A stretch of DNA of 64,000 nucleotides from Bradyrhizobium sp. 1(2017) (GTDB lineage: Bacteria > Pseudomonadota > Alphaproteobacteria > Rhizobiales > Xanthobacteraceae): contig NZ_CP050022.2 in the NCBI RefSeq assembly GCF_011602485.2, positions 2,810,001-2,874,000 on the forward strand. Reading direction: 5' to 3'. The notes below the pieces were generated by a model. The model was not told the origin of the DNA. It did not search any database and saw nothing but the letters and a program-made list of their open reading frames with translations. Position numbers and translations under genes: made by a program. Below, one piece after another: positions 8,256-18,139 of the stretch (its first letter is position 1; each line of letters opens with the position of its first letter).

Positions 8256-10754
8256 CTATCCCTTGTCGCTCTCCGCAAAACTGCTCTTGCGCGGCAACCG
8301 GATCGTGAACTCGGTGAACACGCCCGGCTCCGTCGCGACGTCGATCGTGCCGCCGTGCTGCTTCACCACGATGTCGTGGCTCATCGACAGCCCGAGGCCG
8401 GTGCCTTCGCCGGCCGGCTTGGTCGTGAAGAACGGATTGAACATCTTCTCCCTGACCTCGTCGGCAATGCCGGTGCCGTTGTCGCGGATACGGATCTCGA
8501 CGCTGTCGCTGCGGCCGCGCGTCGCAGCGGTCACGACCGGCTCGTAACCGGCGGCGCCCTCGGCCTTGCGCTTGGTGACCGCATGGAAGCCATTCGAGAT
8601 CAGGTTCAGCAGCACGCGGGTGATTTCCTGCGGAAACACTTCGGCTTGCCCGGCCGCCGGATCAAGCTCGCGCTTCAGCGTCACGTCGAAACCCGGCTTC
8701 TCGGCGCGCGCACCGTGATAGGCGAGGTTGAGACCCTCCTCGACCAGCGCATTGATGTCGCTCAAACCGTGCTCGCCGCCGCCTTCGCGCGAGTGCAGCA
8801 GCATGTTCTTGACGATGGAATCGGCGCGCCTTCCGTGCTGCACGACCTTCTGCAGATTGTCCTTCAGAAGCCCTGTCAGCTCGTCGACTTCGCTGCGGAC
8901 GTCGTCTGCGAGCGTGACGGGCGCGAGCACCTCGTTCAGCTCGTCCGTCAGCTCGGCGGAGAGCGAAGCAAAATTATTGACGAAGTTGAGTGGGTTCTTG
9001 ATCTCGTGCGCGATGCCGGCGGTGAGCTGGCCGAGCGAGGCGAGCTTCTCGGTCTGGATCAGGCGGTCCTGCGCGGCGCGCAGATCGTCGAGCGATTTGG
9101 CGAGTTCCCTGGTGCGGTCCTGCACCTCGTTGAACAGGCGCGTGTTCTCGACCGCGATTACGGCCTGGTCGGCAAAGGTCTTGAGCAGGTTGATCGCCTT
9201 GTCGGGGAAATGACCGGGCTCCGGCCGCGTGACGGCAATGGTGCCGATCGCAATGCCGTCGCGCAGCATCGGCACCACGAGGATGCTGCGATAGCCTCGT
9301 GTCCGCGCCAGTTCCTTCATCGCCTCGGTGAGATCGGGTTCGTTCTGCATGTCGCTGCGGAAGGCATATTCCCCGCTCGTCGCCACCCGGCTGTGAATGC
9401 CTGACGAGGACAGCGGCGCCGGAAAGGAGCTCAGCAGATCCGCATTGCCGGCTTCGTTGTCGGTGGTGAAGGCGGCCAGATGCAGCATGCCGTCGATGAC
9501 GCGGGTGACGGTGGAGGAATGCCCCCCGATCAGCGCCTTGGCGCTGTCGGAGATCGCCTGGAACACCGGCGTGACATCGGCGGGCGAAGCCGCGATCACC
9601 TTGAGGATGTCGGCGGTCGCGGTCTGCCGCTCCAGCGCTTCCCTGGTGGCGTTGAACAGGCTGACATTCTTGATCGCGATCACCGCCTGGTCCGCGAAAG
9701 TCTGCAGCAGCCGGACGTGATGTTCGGGGAACGCGCCGGTCGCGCGGCGTGTCGCGATGATGATGCCGATGGCCTCGCCCTCGCTCATCAAGGGCGTGAA
9801 CAGCATGCTGCGATAGCCGCGGGCGCGTGCGATGTCGCGTGCGGCCGGCTCCAGCTCGGTGTCGGGCAACTGCGCCGCGACACCATCGGCCACGAGCGGG
9901 TAGGGCGGAAATCGCGCGAACGGCACCGGGAACGAGGCCTGGAGCACGCGGTCGCCGGCCGGATCGGTCGGCGTGAATGCCGCAAGATGTGCGGCGCCGT
10001 CGATATAGCGCAGCACCGCGGTGGAGAAGCCGCCGATCAGCCGGTTGGCGTTGGTGGCGATGGCCTCGAACACCGGTTGTACGTCGGACGGCGAGGCGGC
10101 CATCACCTTCAGGATGTCGGCCGTCGCGGTCTGGCGCTCGAGCGTCTCCTTGGTCTCGTTGAACAGGCGCGCATTCTCGATGGCGATCACGGCCTGGTCG
10201 GCAAAGGTCTGAAGCAGCTGCACGAGGTCGGGCGCGAAGGCGCCGGGCTCGGCGCGCGTGACGCTGATCATGCCGACCGGCGTGCCCCGGTTCATCAGCG
10301 GCATGAACAGCACGCTGCGGAAGCCGCGCAGCCGCGCCAGCTCCCGGTTCAGCGCGGGTACGCCGGCGGCCTCACTGTCGGGAAACTGGATCGTCTCGCC
10401 GTCGCGCACGAGGGCAAAAGTTGGAAAGTCCGCGATCTTGCGCGGGAACGAAGCCTTGAGCCCTTCGTCCGCCTCCGGGGTGGTCGGCGTGAACGCCACG
10501 AGGTGCAGCTCGTCGCCGATGAACTGAAGCACGGTGGCGGAGAAGCCGCCGAGGAGGCGCTTCGAGCTGGACGCGATCGCCGCGAAGACCGGCCGCGCAT
10601 CGGAGGGCGAGGACGCGATGGTGCGCAAAATCTCGGCGCTGGCACTCTGGCGGTCCCGCGCGGTCGCAAGCTCGCCGCTCAGCCGTGCATTCTCGGCTGC
10701 GACCGCCTGCAAGCGGCGCTCGAGCTCCTCGATGTCGTTGGAAGGGGTAGTCAT
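8256..10754 (-). CDS. Triple-GAF sensor histidine kinase
   Basis: An 832-residue soluble kinase. A short coiled coil (about residues 7-35) is followed by three GAF domains (about 53-195, 230-372 and 405-550). Each opens with a variant of [13 protein letters not shown] and closes with a variant of [20 protein letters not shown], so they are internal duplications. The kinase core has an H-box in [17 protein letters not shown] (near 600) and an HATPase domain with DNGTGI and GTGLGLSMS. No transmembrane segment is visible, so it probably senses a cytoplasmic small molecule or redox state. No response regulator is adjacent. The ATG at 10754 begins a typical N-terminus ([15 protein letters not shown]); the frame upstream of it looks non-coding. 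Confidence 0.92.
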   Translation of the reverse strand: MTTPSNDIEELERRLQAVAAENARLSGELATARDRQSASAEILRTIASSPSDARPVFAAIASSSKRLLGGFSATVLQFIGDELHLVAFTPTTPEADEGLKASFPRKIADFPTFALVRDGETIQFPDSEAAGVPALNRELARLRGFRSVLFMPLMNRGTPVGMISVTRAEPGAFAPDLVQLLQTFADQAVIAIENARLFNETKETLERQTATADILKVMAASPSDVQPVFEAIATNANRLIGGFSTAVLRYIDGAAHLAAFTPTDPAGDRVLQASFPVPFARFPPYPLVADGVAAQLPDTELEPAARDIARARGYRSMLFTPLMSEGEAIGIIIATRRATGAFPEHHVRLLQTFADQAVIAIKNVSLFNATREALERQTATADILKVIAASPADVTPVFQAISDSAKALIGGHSSTVTRVIDGMLHLAAFTTDNEAGNADLLSSFPAPLSSSGIHSRVATSGEYAFRSDMQNEPDLTEAMKELARTRGYRSILVVPMLRDGIAIGTIAVTRPEPGHFPDKAINLLKTFADQAVIAVENTRLFNEVQDRTRELAKSLDDLRAAQDRLIQTEKLASLGQLTAGIAHEIKNPLNFVNNFASLSAELTDELNEVLAPVTLADDVRSEVDELTGLLKDNLQKVVQHGRRADSIVKNMLLHSREGGGEHGLSDINALVEEGLNLAYHGARAEKPGFDVTLKRELDPAAGQAEVFPQEITRVLLNLISNGFHAVTKRKAEGAAGYEPVVTAATRGRSDSVEIRIRDNGTGIADEVREKMFNPFFTTKPAGEGTGLGLSMSHDIVVKQHGGTIDVATEPGVFTEFTIRLPRKSSFAESDKG

Positions 10755-10855
10755 TCCTGATCCGGCTCGATGCCGCGAAATGGCGCGGCACCGGGCCGGA
10801 TTATCACATCTTCTGCGGGGAGAGCCAGCGCTCGCGGCGTTGCCGAGAGCCCCGC

Positions 10856-12490
10856 TCACGTGCCGGGCCGCGACACCTCGGTCTCCTTGCTGGTGATGAA
10901 CTCCAGCAGCACCGGAATGCCTTCCTGCGTCTTCTCGATGCCGCGCTTGATCGCGGGCACGATGTCCTCCGGCCTCGTCACCCGCTCGCCATGGCCGCCG
11001 AAGGCGCGGGCCATTGCGGCATAGTCGCCGGAGATGTCGGTCGAGCGATATTTTTCGGTCGAGACCGGCATCACTTTCAATTCGATCGCCATCGAGAAAT
11101 TGTTGAGCAGGATCGACATGATTGGTATGCGCTCGCGCACCGCGGTCTCGAAATCCATGCCGGTGAAACCAATGGCCGCATCACCCCAGACATTGATGCA
11201 GAGCTTGTCCGGTTTTGCCAGTTTGGCGCCCATCGCAAGGCCCAGCCCGTAGCCGAGCTGCGTCGTCTTGCCCCAGCCGAGATAGGTGAGGGGATCGACC
11301 GACTTCCAGAACGGAGAGAGCTGGTCGCGCGGGCTGCCGGCATCATGCGTGATGATGGTGTTCTTGATGTCGACGGTGTGCTGAAGATCCCAGAGCACGC
11401 GATAGGGGCTGAGCGGCGCGTCATTGCTGGTGAGCTTCGGCATCCACTTCGCCAGCCACTCCTTGTGCGAGGCTGCGATCTCGGCCGCGACCGCGGAGGC
11501 ATCACGATCGGATGTGACCGATTTTCCGATCTCCTCCAGCAGCGCGTCGAGCACGAGGCCGGCATCGCCGACCAGGCCGATCTTCGCTTCCACATCCTTG
11601 TTGAGATGGTTGGGGTCGAGCGTGGAGTGGATGACGGTCTTGCCCTTCGGCATCGCGACGCCGAAATTGGTCTCGGTGAAGGAGCAGCCGATGCCGAAGA
11701 TGACGTCGGCCTCGCTCAGAAACTTCGGCACCGCGCGCGGCACGGCGAGCCCGCCCGAGCCGAGCGAGAGCGGATGGGTTTCGGGAAACGACGATTTGCC
11801 CCCCAAGCTGGTGGTGACGGGGATCGCCAGCCGCTCGGCGAGCCGCTTCAGCTGTGGCCACGCCTGCGCGTAATGCACGCCCTGGCCGGCATAGATCACC
11901 GGCCGTTTTGCATTCACGAGCAGGGCGGCTGCTTCCTTGACGTGAACCGGATCGGCGCCGTAGCGCGTGCGCAGCACTGGCGTGTAGTTCAGCGGCTCCG
12001 GCACGTCCTCGTTCCACATGTCCGCGGGGATCTCGACGATCACGGGTCCGCCGCGGCCGTTCTTCAGCTTCGTGAAGGCGCGGCGGAAGATGTTGGCGAC
12101 CTCGGCCGCGAGGATGATCGGTTCGGACGATTTCGCGAACGGCTTCATCGCCTCGCTGGAGTTGAAGTTCGGCTCGATATGCGCAAGCCGGCGCTGATAG
12201 CCCATCGGCAGCACCAGCACGGGCACGGATTCGCCAAAGCACTGTGCGACGCCGCCCATCGCGTTCTCCGCGCCGGGGCCATGCTGCATGCAGAACGCTC
12301 CGATGCTGCGGCCCGACGTCACCCGCGAGATCGCGTCCGCCATGTGGATGCCGACGCGCTCCTGCCGCACCATCACCGGCCGGATATCCGCTTTCGCAGC
12401 GTGCTCAATCAAATGATTGACCGGATAGCCGCAGAGGATCTCAATCCCTTCGCGCCGCATGATTTCCGCAATGGCAGTGCCGAGCTTCAT
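10856..12490 (-). CDS. Thiamine-diphosphate-dependent enzyme of unknown substrate
   Basis: The 544 residues have the three-domain fold of the acetolactate synthase/benzoylformate decarboxylase family. The N-terminal domain carries the conserved Glu in RQERVGIHMADA. The C-terminal cofactor-binding segment is GDAAIGFTGMDFETA with a downstream LLNN, where most relatives have GDG followed by NN. It is not a clear IlvB (the usual small-subunit partner is absent), nor a recognisable oxalyl-CoA or sulfoacetaldehyde enzyme. I chose the ATG at 12490 (MKLGTAIAEIM); the longer frame to 12805 looks non-coding. The GAF kinase gene lies 101 nt downstream on the same strand. Confidence 0.85.
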   Translation of the reverse strand: MKLGTAIAEIMRREGIEILCGYPVNHLIEHAAKADIRPVMVRQERVGIHMADAISRVTSGRSIGAFCMQHGPGAENAMGGVAQCFGESVPVLVLPMGYQRRLAHIEPNFNSSEAMKPFAKSSEPIILAAEVANIFRRAFTKLKNGRGGPVIVEIPADMWNEDVPEPLNYTPVLRTRYGADPVHVKEAAALLVNAKRPVIYAGQGVHYAQAWPQLKRLAERLAIPVTTSLGGKSSFPETHPLSLGSGGLAVPRAVPKFLSEADVIFGIGCSFTETNFGVAMPKGKTVIHSTLDPNHLNKDVEAKIGLVGDAGLVLDALLEEIGKSVTSDRDASAVAAEIAASHKEWLAKWMPKLTSNDAPLSPYRVLWDLQHTVDIKNTIITHDAGSPRDQLSPFWKSVDPLTYLGWGKTTQLGYGLGLAMGAKLAKPDKLCINVWGDAAIGFTGMDFETAVRERIPIMSILLNNFSMAIELKVMPVSTEKYRSTDISGDYAAMARAFGGHGERVTRPEDIVPAIKRGIEKTQEGIPVLLEFITSKETEVSRPGT

Positions 12491-12596
12491 GGCGTCTCTC
12501 TCCCTGGCAGGCCGGTTGATCCGGCTGGTTGATGGAGAGAGGATCAGGAAATCCGGGAAGCGTAAAGCGCGCGCGGTGAGCGCGGCGGTAGGCCAG

Positions 12597-15527
12597 CTAT
12601 GCACCGCGAGCGTGCACCGGCTCCGATTGGCGTGAGTGGCCGCAGTCGTCCGCCGTTGGCCGCACGCGCCGCAGCAGGCGCCTGGCAGCAACGAGATCCG
12701 GCGTTTCGAAGCCCTCGGTGAACTCGTCATGAATCGGGGCGAGCAGCCGGATGGCCTTGGTCTTTCGGCCGGTCGCGATCCAGTGTGCTGCGAGATCGGT
12801 GGCAATCCGCAACTGGAATGTCATCGCGCCTATGGCGTGCGCTTCGGCGAGCGCCCGCTGTAGTCGCTTTTCGGCGCGCTGCGGCTCGCCGGCATGGAGA
12901 AGGACCAATGCGTCGACCCGCTGGAGCTCCGACCGGCACCACCGCTCGCCCTGACGTTCCTGATGGTCGATCGCCCGCGTGATGGCTTGGCGCGCCTCAG
13001 CGATCCGCCCCTGCCGCAGATAGGTGCGGGCGAGAACCGCGAGATAGCTGCCGATCCGCATCAAGAAGCGACATTCGATCAGTTCGTCGATCGCGGCGCG
13101 AATATCCTCGACCGCGCGCGGATCGCCACGCAGGTCGCGAAGACAGGCGGAGAAATAGCGCTCGACCGGAACCCAGCGCGAGATGCGCTCACGTTCCAGG
13201 TTGCGACGCAGTCGCATCGTGAAGCTCTCGAGCGCATCCAGATTGCCGGTTTCGAGCGCAACGGGAAGTGCGGCAAGCCCAAGTGCGTTCGATTGCGACA
13301 CCCAATGGCCGCTGCGGTCCGCGGCGTCGACGGCGTCGCGGGCCAGCCTTGCCGCGTAGTCGGCTTGCCCTTGCATCCACGCCACGAAGGGCAGGTTGAA
13401 GCGGACCGTGATGAACCGGTAGACCTCATTCGCATCCTTGCGCGAACGGCCCTCGGCCAGCGAATAGGTTGCCGCGAGACGATCCAGAACCGGGCGGCTC
13501 CTGCTCAGTTCGCCGGCAAAGGCGCGGGCCCAGGCGAGTGCCCGATCGGCTTCGGACGTCGCCGTCAGGTCGCGGCCGCGGTCGGCCACCGCGGTGGCCT
13601 CCTCGAGATAGGTTATGGCGCGCGGGACCTCACCGATCTGCAGCAGGTAAAAGGCAAAACCCACCAGCGCTCGCTGCTGATACTCGACGTTGCCGGCTCG
13701 CCTTGCAAAGGCGATCGCGTCGAGCCAGGCGACCTCGTTCTCATTCGACATCTTGCGGGCGTAGAACAGGCTCCATCCAAGGGCGCAGGCGAGCTTTGCC
13801 TTCGACAGGTCGTCGCATACGACGGTCTTGGCCAAGGCGAGCGCGTCTTCCAGCCGCGCCTGCGCTTCCGACAGGATGGAAGTTTCCGACCATAAGGTGA
13901 TCGCTGCAACCGCGAGCCTGATTCCGAGGACGGGATCGCCTTCCTCGCCAACCGCCCATGAAAGAGCTGCGCGCAAATCGGCGATGCGAGCAAGGTAGCG
14001 CTGTGTCCAATCGGCCGGCTCGCGCCAGTTCCACTCCTCCTCGGACCGTTCGAAGAGCACGAGAACGCGCTGCGCATGGCGGCACAGCGCCTGGCCGCAG
14101 GCGGGATCGGCCTGGCGCCGCTCGGCCGCATAGCGGCGTGTGCTGTCGAGCAGCCGGTAGCGAAGCTGCGCTCCGTGCGCCTGCGCGCTCAGGAGCGATT
14201 TGGCGACGAGACTGCCGAGGCCGGTGACGACGTCGATCAGGGTGAGCCCTGCCGCCTCCGCGACGAAAACCGCATCCTCGACCTCGAATGCGTCGCTGAA
14301 GACCGACAGCGAGCCGAACAGTCTGGCTTCTTTCTGCGACAGGAGTCGGAAGCTCCAGTCGATCGTTGCCATCAGGGTCTCATGGCGCGGCGGCGCACCC
14401 TCGGCGGTGGGAGCGCGAAAGCAAAGTTTCTGGTCGAGCTGCGCCACCAATTCGCGAGGATTGAACCTGCCGATCTGGGCTGCTGCCAGCTCGATGGCCA
14501 GCGGAAGGCCGTCAAGCGAGTGGCAGATCGAGGCAACTGCCTCGCAATCACCATCGACGAACCGGTAGTCCGACCATTCGGCGGCGCGGCGAACGAACAG
14601 CTGTACCGCTGGAAACCTGACGGCCTGATCGACCGACAGGTCGAGGCCAGACTTCGGCGAGGCAAGCGATCCAAGCCGCACGACGTGCTCGGTGCCGGTG
14701 CCGAGCGGCTCGCGGCTCGTCGCAAGCAGTCTAGACGGCGATGTGTCCGTGATGAACTTGCCGGCAAAGATCGTGGCGGCCGGCAGCACATGCTCGCAAT
14801 TGTCCAGAATGAGCAGCATCTGCCGCGGCCTCAGATAATCGAGCGCCGCAACCAGACCGTTGTCGGTATTGCCTCTGATGCCCAGTGCCGTCACCAGCGC
14901 CGCGCCGAACAGCGTCGGATCGGAGATCGTGGCGAGATCGACGAAACAGACGCCGTCGCGGCACCGCGGCGCAAACGCCTGGGCGACCGCTACGGCAACC
15001 GTCGTCTTGCCGATCCCTCCCGCGCCGGCCAGGGTCACGTGCCTGTTGTCGGACAGCAGATCCGCGATATCGACGATGTCCGCTTCGCGACCGACGATGC
15101 CGCGCAACAATGGCGGATTGGAAAGGGGTAGCGGATCGGCGAGCGCAAGGTCGTCCTCGACCTCGCCGATGCTGATTTGCACATCCGCGATGAACTTGTA
15201 CCCGCGGCGCGCCACGGTCGCGATGTAAACGGGCTCGATCTGGGTATCCCCCAGCGAGCGCCGCAGGCTCCACATGTTGACCTTGAGATTGCTGTCGTGG
15301 AGCAAGGTGCCCGGCCAGCCCGCTGCCATCAGCTCATTCTTGCTGACCAGATCGCCGCAGCGCTGCACCAGCACCTGCAGGAGCTCGAACGCGCGTCCGC
15401 CAAGCTTGACGGGGCGTCCCTCAAGCAGGAGCAGCTGGCGGCGCGGAACCAGTCGAAATGGGCCGAAGCAGTATGTGAGTTCCTGTCGGCGTGCGCCCCG
15501 TTGTTGTGTCTCCGTGGCAGCCCGCAT
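12597..15527 (-). CDS. Winged-helix/NB-ARC-like ATPase/TPR transcriptional regulator
   Basis: A 976-residue regulator with an OmpR-type winged-helix DNA-binding domain (about residues 18-105, ending in ARRGYKFIADV). A P-loop ATPase follows, with Walker A GAGGIGKTT (near 170) and Walker B MLLILDNCEHV. The remaining 500 residues are helical and TPR-like. Proteins of this build resemble AfsR/MalT-like STAND regulators, which use ATP-driven oligomerisation after ligand binding; the ligand here is unknown. The start is uncertain: the ATG at 15527 is preferred to the one at 15563, since neither has a strong ribosome site. It precedes the TPP-enzyme gene (106-nt gap) and follows the exported monooxygenase, so it may control one or both. 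Confidence 0.87.
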   Translation of the reverse strand: MRAATETQQRGARRQELTYCFGPFRLVPRRQLLLLEGRPVKLGGRAFELLQVLVQRCGDLVSKNELMAAGWPGTLLHDSNLKVNMWSLRRSLGDTQIEPVYIATVARRGYKFIADVQISIGEVEDDLALADPLPLSNPPLLRGIVGREADIVDIADLLSDNRHVTLAGAGGIGKTTVAVAVAQAFAPRCRDGVCFVDLATISDPTLFGAALVTALGIRGNTDNGLVAALDYLRPRQMLLILDNCEHVLPAATIFAGKFITDTSPSRLLATSREPLGTGTEHVVRLGSLASPKSGLDLSVDQAVRFPAVQLFVRRAAEWSDYRFVDGDCEAVASICHSLDGLPLAIELAAAQIGRFNPRELVAQLDQKLCFRAPTAEGAPPRHETLMATIDWSFRLLSQKEARLFGSLSVFSDAFEVEDAVFVAEAAGLTLIDVVTGLGSLVAKSLLSAQAHGAQLRYRLLDSTRRYAAERRQADPACGQALCRHAQRVLVLFERSEEEWNWREPADWTQRYLARIADLRAALSWAVGEEGDPVLGIRLAVAAITLWSETSILSEAQARLEDALALAKTVVCDDLSKAKLACALGWSLFYARKMSNENEVAWLDAIAFARRAGNVEYQQRALVGFAFYLLQIGEVPRAITYLEEATAVADRGRDLTATSEADRALAWARAFAGELSRSRPVLDRLAATYSLAEGRSRKDANEVYRFITVRFNLPFVAWMQGQADYAARLARDAVDAADRSGHWVSQSNALGLAALPVALETGNLDALESFTMRLRRNLERERISRWVPVERYFSACLRDLRGDPRAVEDIRAAIDELIECRFLMRIGSYLAVLARTYLRQGRIAEARQAITRAIDHQERQGERWCRSELQRVDALVLLHAGEPQRAEKRLQRALAEAHAIGAMTFQLRIATDLAAHWIATGRKTKAIRLLAPIHDEFTEGFETPDLVAARRLLRRVRPTADDCGHSRQSEPVHARGA

Positions 15528-15669
15528 TGACCATTGCCAATCGATCGAAAAGATCGCTTGCAATTATCATGCGCTGCAAACCTGTTGAAGTGAGCGGTTC
15601 TGAATTCGCACGATTGCTGCCGGCATTGGCCGCCAGAATGGCTGCGACAAAACGCCCGCGCGGTGCCGG

Positions 15670-16092
15670 CTATTTCTTGGGCACGCCAAGAACCGCCATG
15701 CGCATGACTTCGACGCCGCCATCCGCAAGTTCCGGAAGCTTGGCGAACCATGCCTGTACATAAGGCATGGCATTATGCGCGTCGAAATCGGCCTGGCTGG
15801 CGAACACCTCGTAGAAGATGAAATGACCGGGTTTGGCGCGGTCTTCCTGGAGAAAATAGACCAGGTTCTTGGGATCGCCCCGAACCAGGTCGATCAGCGG
15901 AAGCGTGGCCGCACGCAACGCATCTTCCTTTCCGGGCTTGGCTCGCACCTGCGCCACCACCGAATATGCGCCTTCCGGAATCTCCTGATAGCGCACGCGC
16001 GGGGCTTCCTGGGCGACGAGCGACGGCGTTGTCATGGCCATCGCGGCGGCGAACAGCAGGAGGCAAAGCGAATTGCGGATGATAGTTCGCAT
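15670..16092 (-). CDS. Exported ABM-fold (antibiotic biosynthesis monooxygenase-like) protein
   Basis: A 140-residue protein with a Sec signal peptide (about residues 1-27, ending in LVAQEA), then a single dimeric alpha/beta-barrel ABM domain. Typical features are YSVVAQVRAKPGKEDALRA, a central FIFYEVFAS strand and a conserved His in DAHN. Cytoplasmic relatives such as YgiN act on quinols; an exported form is less usual. The ATG at 16092 is preferred because AAGGA sits 7 nt upstream; that Shine-Dalgarno overlaps the alternative ATG at 16107. The VOC gene lies 74 nt upstream, with a strong hairpin between them. Confidence 0.87.
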   Translation of the reverse strand: MRTIIRNSLCLLLFAAAMAMTTPSLVAQEAPRVRYQEIPEGAYSVVAQVRAKPGKEDALRAATLPLIDLVRGDPKNLVYFLQEDRAKPGHFIFYEVFASQADFDAHNAMPYVQAWFAKLPELADGGVEVMRMAVLGVPKK

Positions 16093-16130
16093 GATGAAGT
16101 CCTTCATATCGTGATCGTGGCGCTTTATCA

Positions 16131-16153
16131 GGCGACCAGCAGAGCTGGTCGCC
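16131..16153 (-). other. Intercistronic hairpin
   Basis: GGCGACCAGC and GCTGGTCGCC form a perfect 10-bp stem with a 3-nt loop between the VOC gene and the exported monooxygenase gene. Read on the minus strand it is followed by TGATAAAG, not a U-run, so it is a poor intrinsic terminator. It may instead protect the upstream message or attenuate expression of the downstream gene. Confidence 0.6.
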
Positions 16154-16166
16154 CGGTGTTTGTCAG

Positions 16167-17018
16167 TCAGCGCACGATTGTCTGCTGGCGCTTTGCCAAG
16201 GCCTCGCTGAAGCGCTTCTTGACAGGGCCGAGCGCCTTGACGAATTCGAGCTGCTCGCCCTCCGGTCCCTTGCAATAGATCAGCTCCCAGCCGTTCGAGG
16301 GTTCCGCGGTCACCCGGTTCGTGTTGGTGCTGCGGGGCGCGGCCTTGCGATCCGCCTCCGTCATGACGCGGATGGTGCGATTCGCGCGCACTTGCGTCAT
16401 GCCGCGGCGTGCGGATTCCGCTTCGAGGTCGGCGATGAACTTGTTGAAGTCGACATCGTCGCGAACATAGAAGCAGATGTGCATCATGCGCGGAAAGGCC
16501 GGGCTCATGTGCTCCACCGGCTCGGCAAAGCTCTTCGCACCGCCCATCGGCTGGTCGGCCTCGCGATATTGCAGCAGTTCGATCACCACGTTGTCGAACT
16601 GGATGAAGCGGACATCCAGCCTCTGCGCTCCGCTTCTGAGGTCGGGGACGCCGATCGTCCGCGGATTGACCCCGCGTGCATTCGCCTCGATCTCCTGGTC
16701 GGCGAGCAGCGTGTTCTGCACCTCGTCGCCCTGGAAGTCGCCGTGACGGAACACTTCGGTGCCGCCGAGCACTTCCGTGTAAAATTGATAGGCTCGCTCC
16801 ATGTTCTGGACCGTCAGCCCGAAATGCTGGACGCCCTGCAGCCGCGCGCCGAGCGGCGCCTCGTTGCGTTCGGCCGCCGACATGCTGTTGGCGCCCTGTG
16901 TCGCGGTCTGCGCGTCGGCTGCCGTACCGGCGACGAGGCCGGTGACGACGGCTGCGCCGGCTGTCTGGAGCAGGGTGCGGCGGCCCATGTCGGTGGCGTT
17001 GTCGGCTTTGTCTGTCAT
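16167..17018 (-). CDS. Tat-exported VOC (glyoxalase/dioxygenase superfamily) protein
   Basis: A 283-residue protein with a twin-arginine leader (MGRRTLLQTAG near residues 11-21, with cleavage likely after the ADA at about 37), indicating folded export to the periplasm. The mature part has VOC-superfamily repeats; the first begins GVQHFGLTVQNMERAYQFY and supplies a likely metal-ligand His. The second includes MMHICFYVRDDVDFNKF. Such folds often bind a divalent metal and act as glyoxalases or ring-cleaving dioxygenases; the substrate cannot be told. The ATG at 17018 is preceded by AGGAAA at good spacing. It lies between the aldo/keto reductase and the exported monooxygenase. Confidence 0.87.
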   Translation of the reverse strand: MTDKADNATDMGRRTLLQTAGAAVVTGLVAGTAADAQTATQGANSMSAAERNEAPLGARLQGVQHFGLTVQNMERAYQFYTEVLGGTEVFRHGDFQGDEVQNTLLADQEIEANARGVNPRTIGVPDLRSGAQRLDVRFIQFDNVVIELLQYREADQPMGGAKSFAEPVEHMSPAFPRMMHICFYVRDDVDFNKFIADLEAESARRGMTQVRANRTIRVMTEADRKAAPRSTNTNRVTAEPSNGWELIYCKGPEGEQLEFVKALGPVKKRFSEALAKRQQTIVR

Positions 17019-17125
17019 GTTGCTTTCCTCAGTGGTTCGGTAGTGGTTCGGTGGATTTTGCGTGGGTTGTCCTGCCGGCCGGAGCGATGCCCGACCGGGA
17101 CGAGCCCGCTGCGCACGCCGACGGT

Positions 17126-18139
17126 TCAAGCGGCTGCGGGAAGCGGAGCGGCGGTGTTGACGAGCCCCTCCGAACGGAGCTCGCGCCAGAAGTCGGCGGG
17201 GATGGCTTCCTCCAGCGCAGCGCGATCCTCGGCGATGCGGTTCGGGCGGCTCGCGCCGGGAATTACGGCCGCCACCACCGGGTTGGCGAGCGCGAACTGC
17301 AGACCTGCCGCCTTCATGCTGATGCCGTAGCGGTCGGCGATGGCCTTGATCCGCGCCACCTTGTTGAGGATTTCCGGGGGGGCCGGTGCATATTCGAAAT
17401 TCGGGCCGCCGACGAGGGCGCCCGAACTGTAGGGGCCGCCGACGACGATCGCGAGCTCATGTTCCGCAACCATCGGCATCACCCGCTGAAGCGCCCTTGC
17501 ATGGTCGAGCAGCGTGTAGCGGCCCGCGAGCAGGAAGCCGTCGGGGCGCGGCTCTTCGAGCGCGAGCAGCAGCTCGATCGGCTCGACCCGGTTGACCCCG
17601 AGTCCCCACGCCTTGATCATGCCTTCGTCGCGCAGCCGGTCGAGCGCCTTGAACGCGCCTTTGCGCGCACTTTCGAAGACCGTCAGCCACTCGTCGCCGT
17701 AAAAATCCTGCGCGACGTCATGCACGAAGGCGATATCGATGTGATCGGTGCCGAGCCGCTTCAGACTGTCTTCGATCGAGCGCAGCGTCGCGTCCCGGGA
17801 ATAGTCATTCACGATCCTGTTCGGACGGCCGTATCTGAAGACACCGCCTTTTTCGCCGAGGTCGCGGGTCCCGACATCCTCGATCTCATCCAGGATCAGG
17901 CGGCCGACCTTGGTGCTGACGACATAGTCGCGCCGCGGTCGGCCGGCGAGCGCAGCGCCCATGCGGATCTCGGCGAGACCTGCGCCGTAGAAGGGCGCCG
18001 TGTCGAAATAGCGGATGCCGTCATCCCAGGCCGCATTCACCGTCGCGAGCGCTTCCTGCTCCGGGATGTCGCGGAACATGTTGCCGAGCGGCGCCGCACC
18101 GAAACCCAGTCTTCCCGGCAGGATATCCTTGAGGGCCAT
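17126..18139 (-). CDS. Aldo/keto reductase
   Basis: The 337-residue protein has the aldo/keto-reductase tetrad. The Asp and Tyr lie in YFDTAPFYGAGLAE, the Lys in VVSTKVG and the His in IDIAFVHDV. The C-terminal half carries the GGPYSSGAL and NKVARI segments that contact NADP(H). It resembles the L-fucose/galactose dehydrogenase and pyridoxal-reductase branch more than the sugar-aldose reductases, but the substrate is not settled. The ATG at 18139 (MALKDILPGRLGFG) has GAAGG about 9 nt upstream; the longer frame to 18430 looks non-coding. It heads the minus-strand arm of a divergon whose other arm starts with an AraC regulator. Confidence 0.9.
   Translation of the reverse strand: MALKDILPGRLGFGAAPLGNMFRDIPEQEALATVNAAWDDGIRYFDTAPFYGAGLAEIRMGAALAGRPRRDYVVSTKVGRLILDEIEDVGTRDLGEKGGVFRYGRPNRIVNDYSRDATLRSIEDSLKRLGTDHIDIAFVHDVAQDFYGDEWLTVFESARKGAFKALDRLRDEGMIKAWGLGVNRVEPIELLLALEEPRPDGFLLAGRYTLLDHARALQRVMPMVAEHELAIVVGGPYSSGALVGGPNFEYAPAPPEILNKVARIKAIADRYGISMKAAGLQFALANPVVAAVIPGASRPNRIAEDRAALEEAIPADFWRELRSEGLVNTAAPLPAAA

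Noticed and set aside
15527..15540. TTG-N8-CAA (TTGACCATTGCCAA) resembling a loose FixK box
   Set aside because: It matches only the relaxed consensus and overlaps the proposed start codon of the large regulator, where an activator site would not work.
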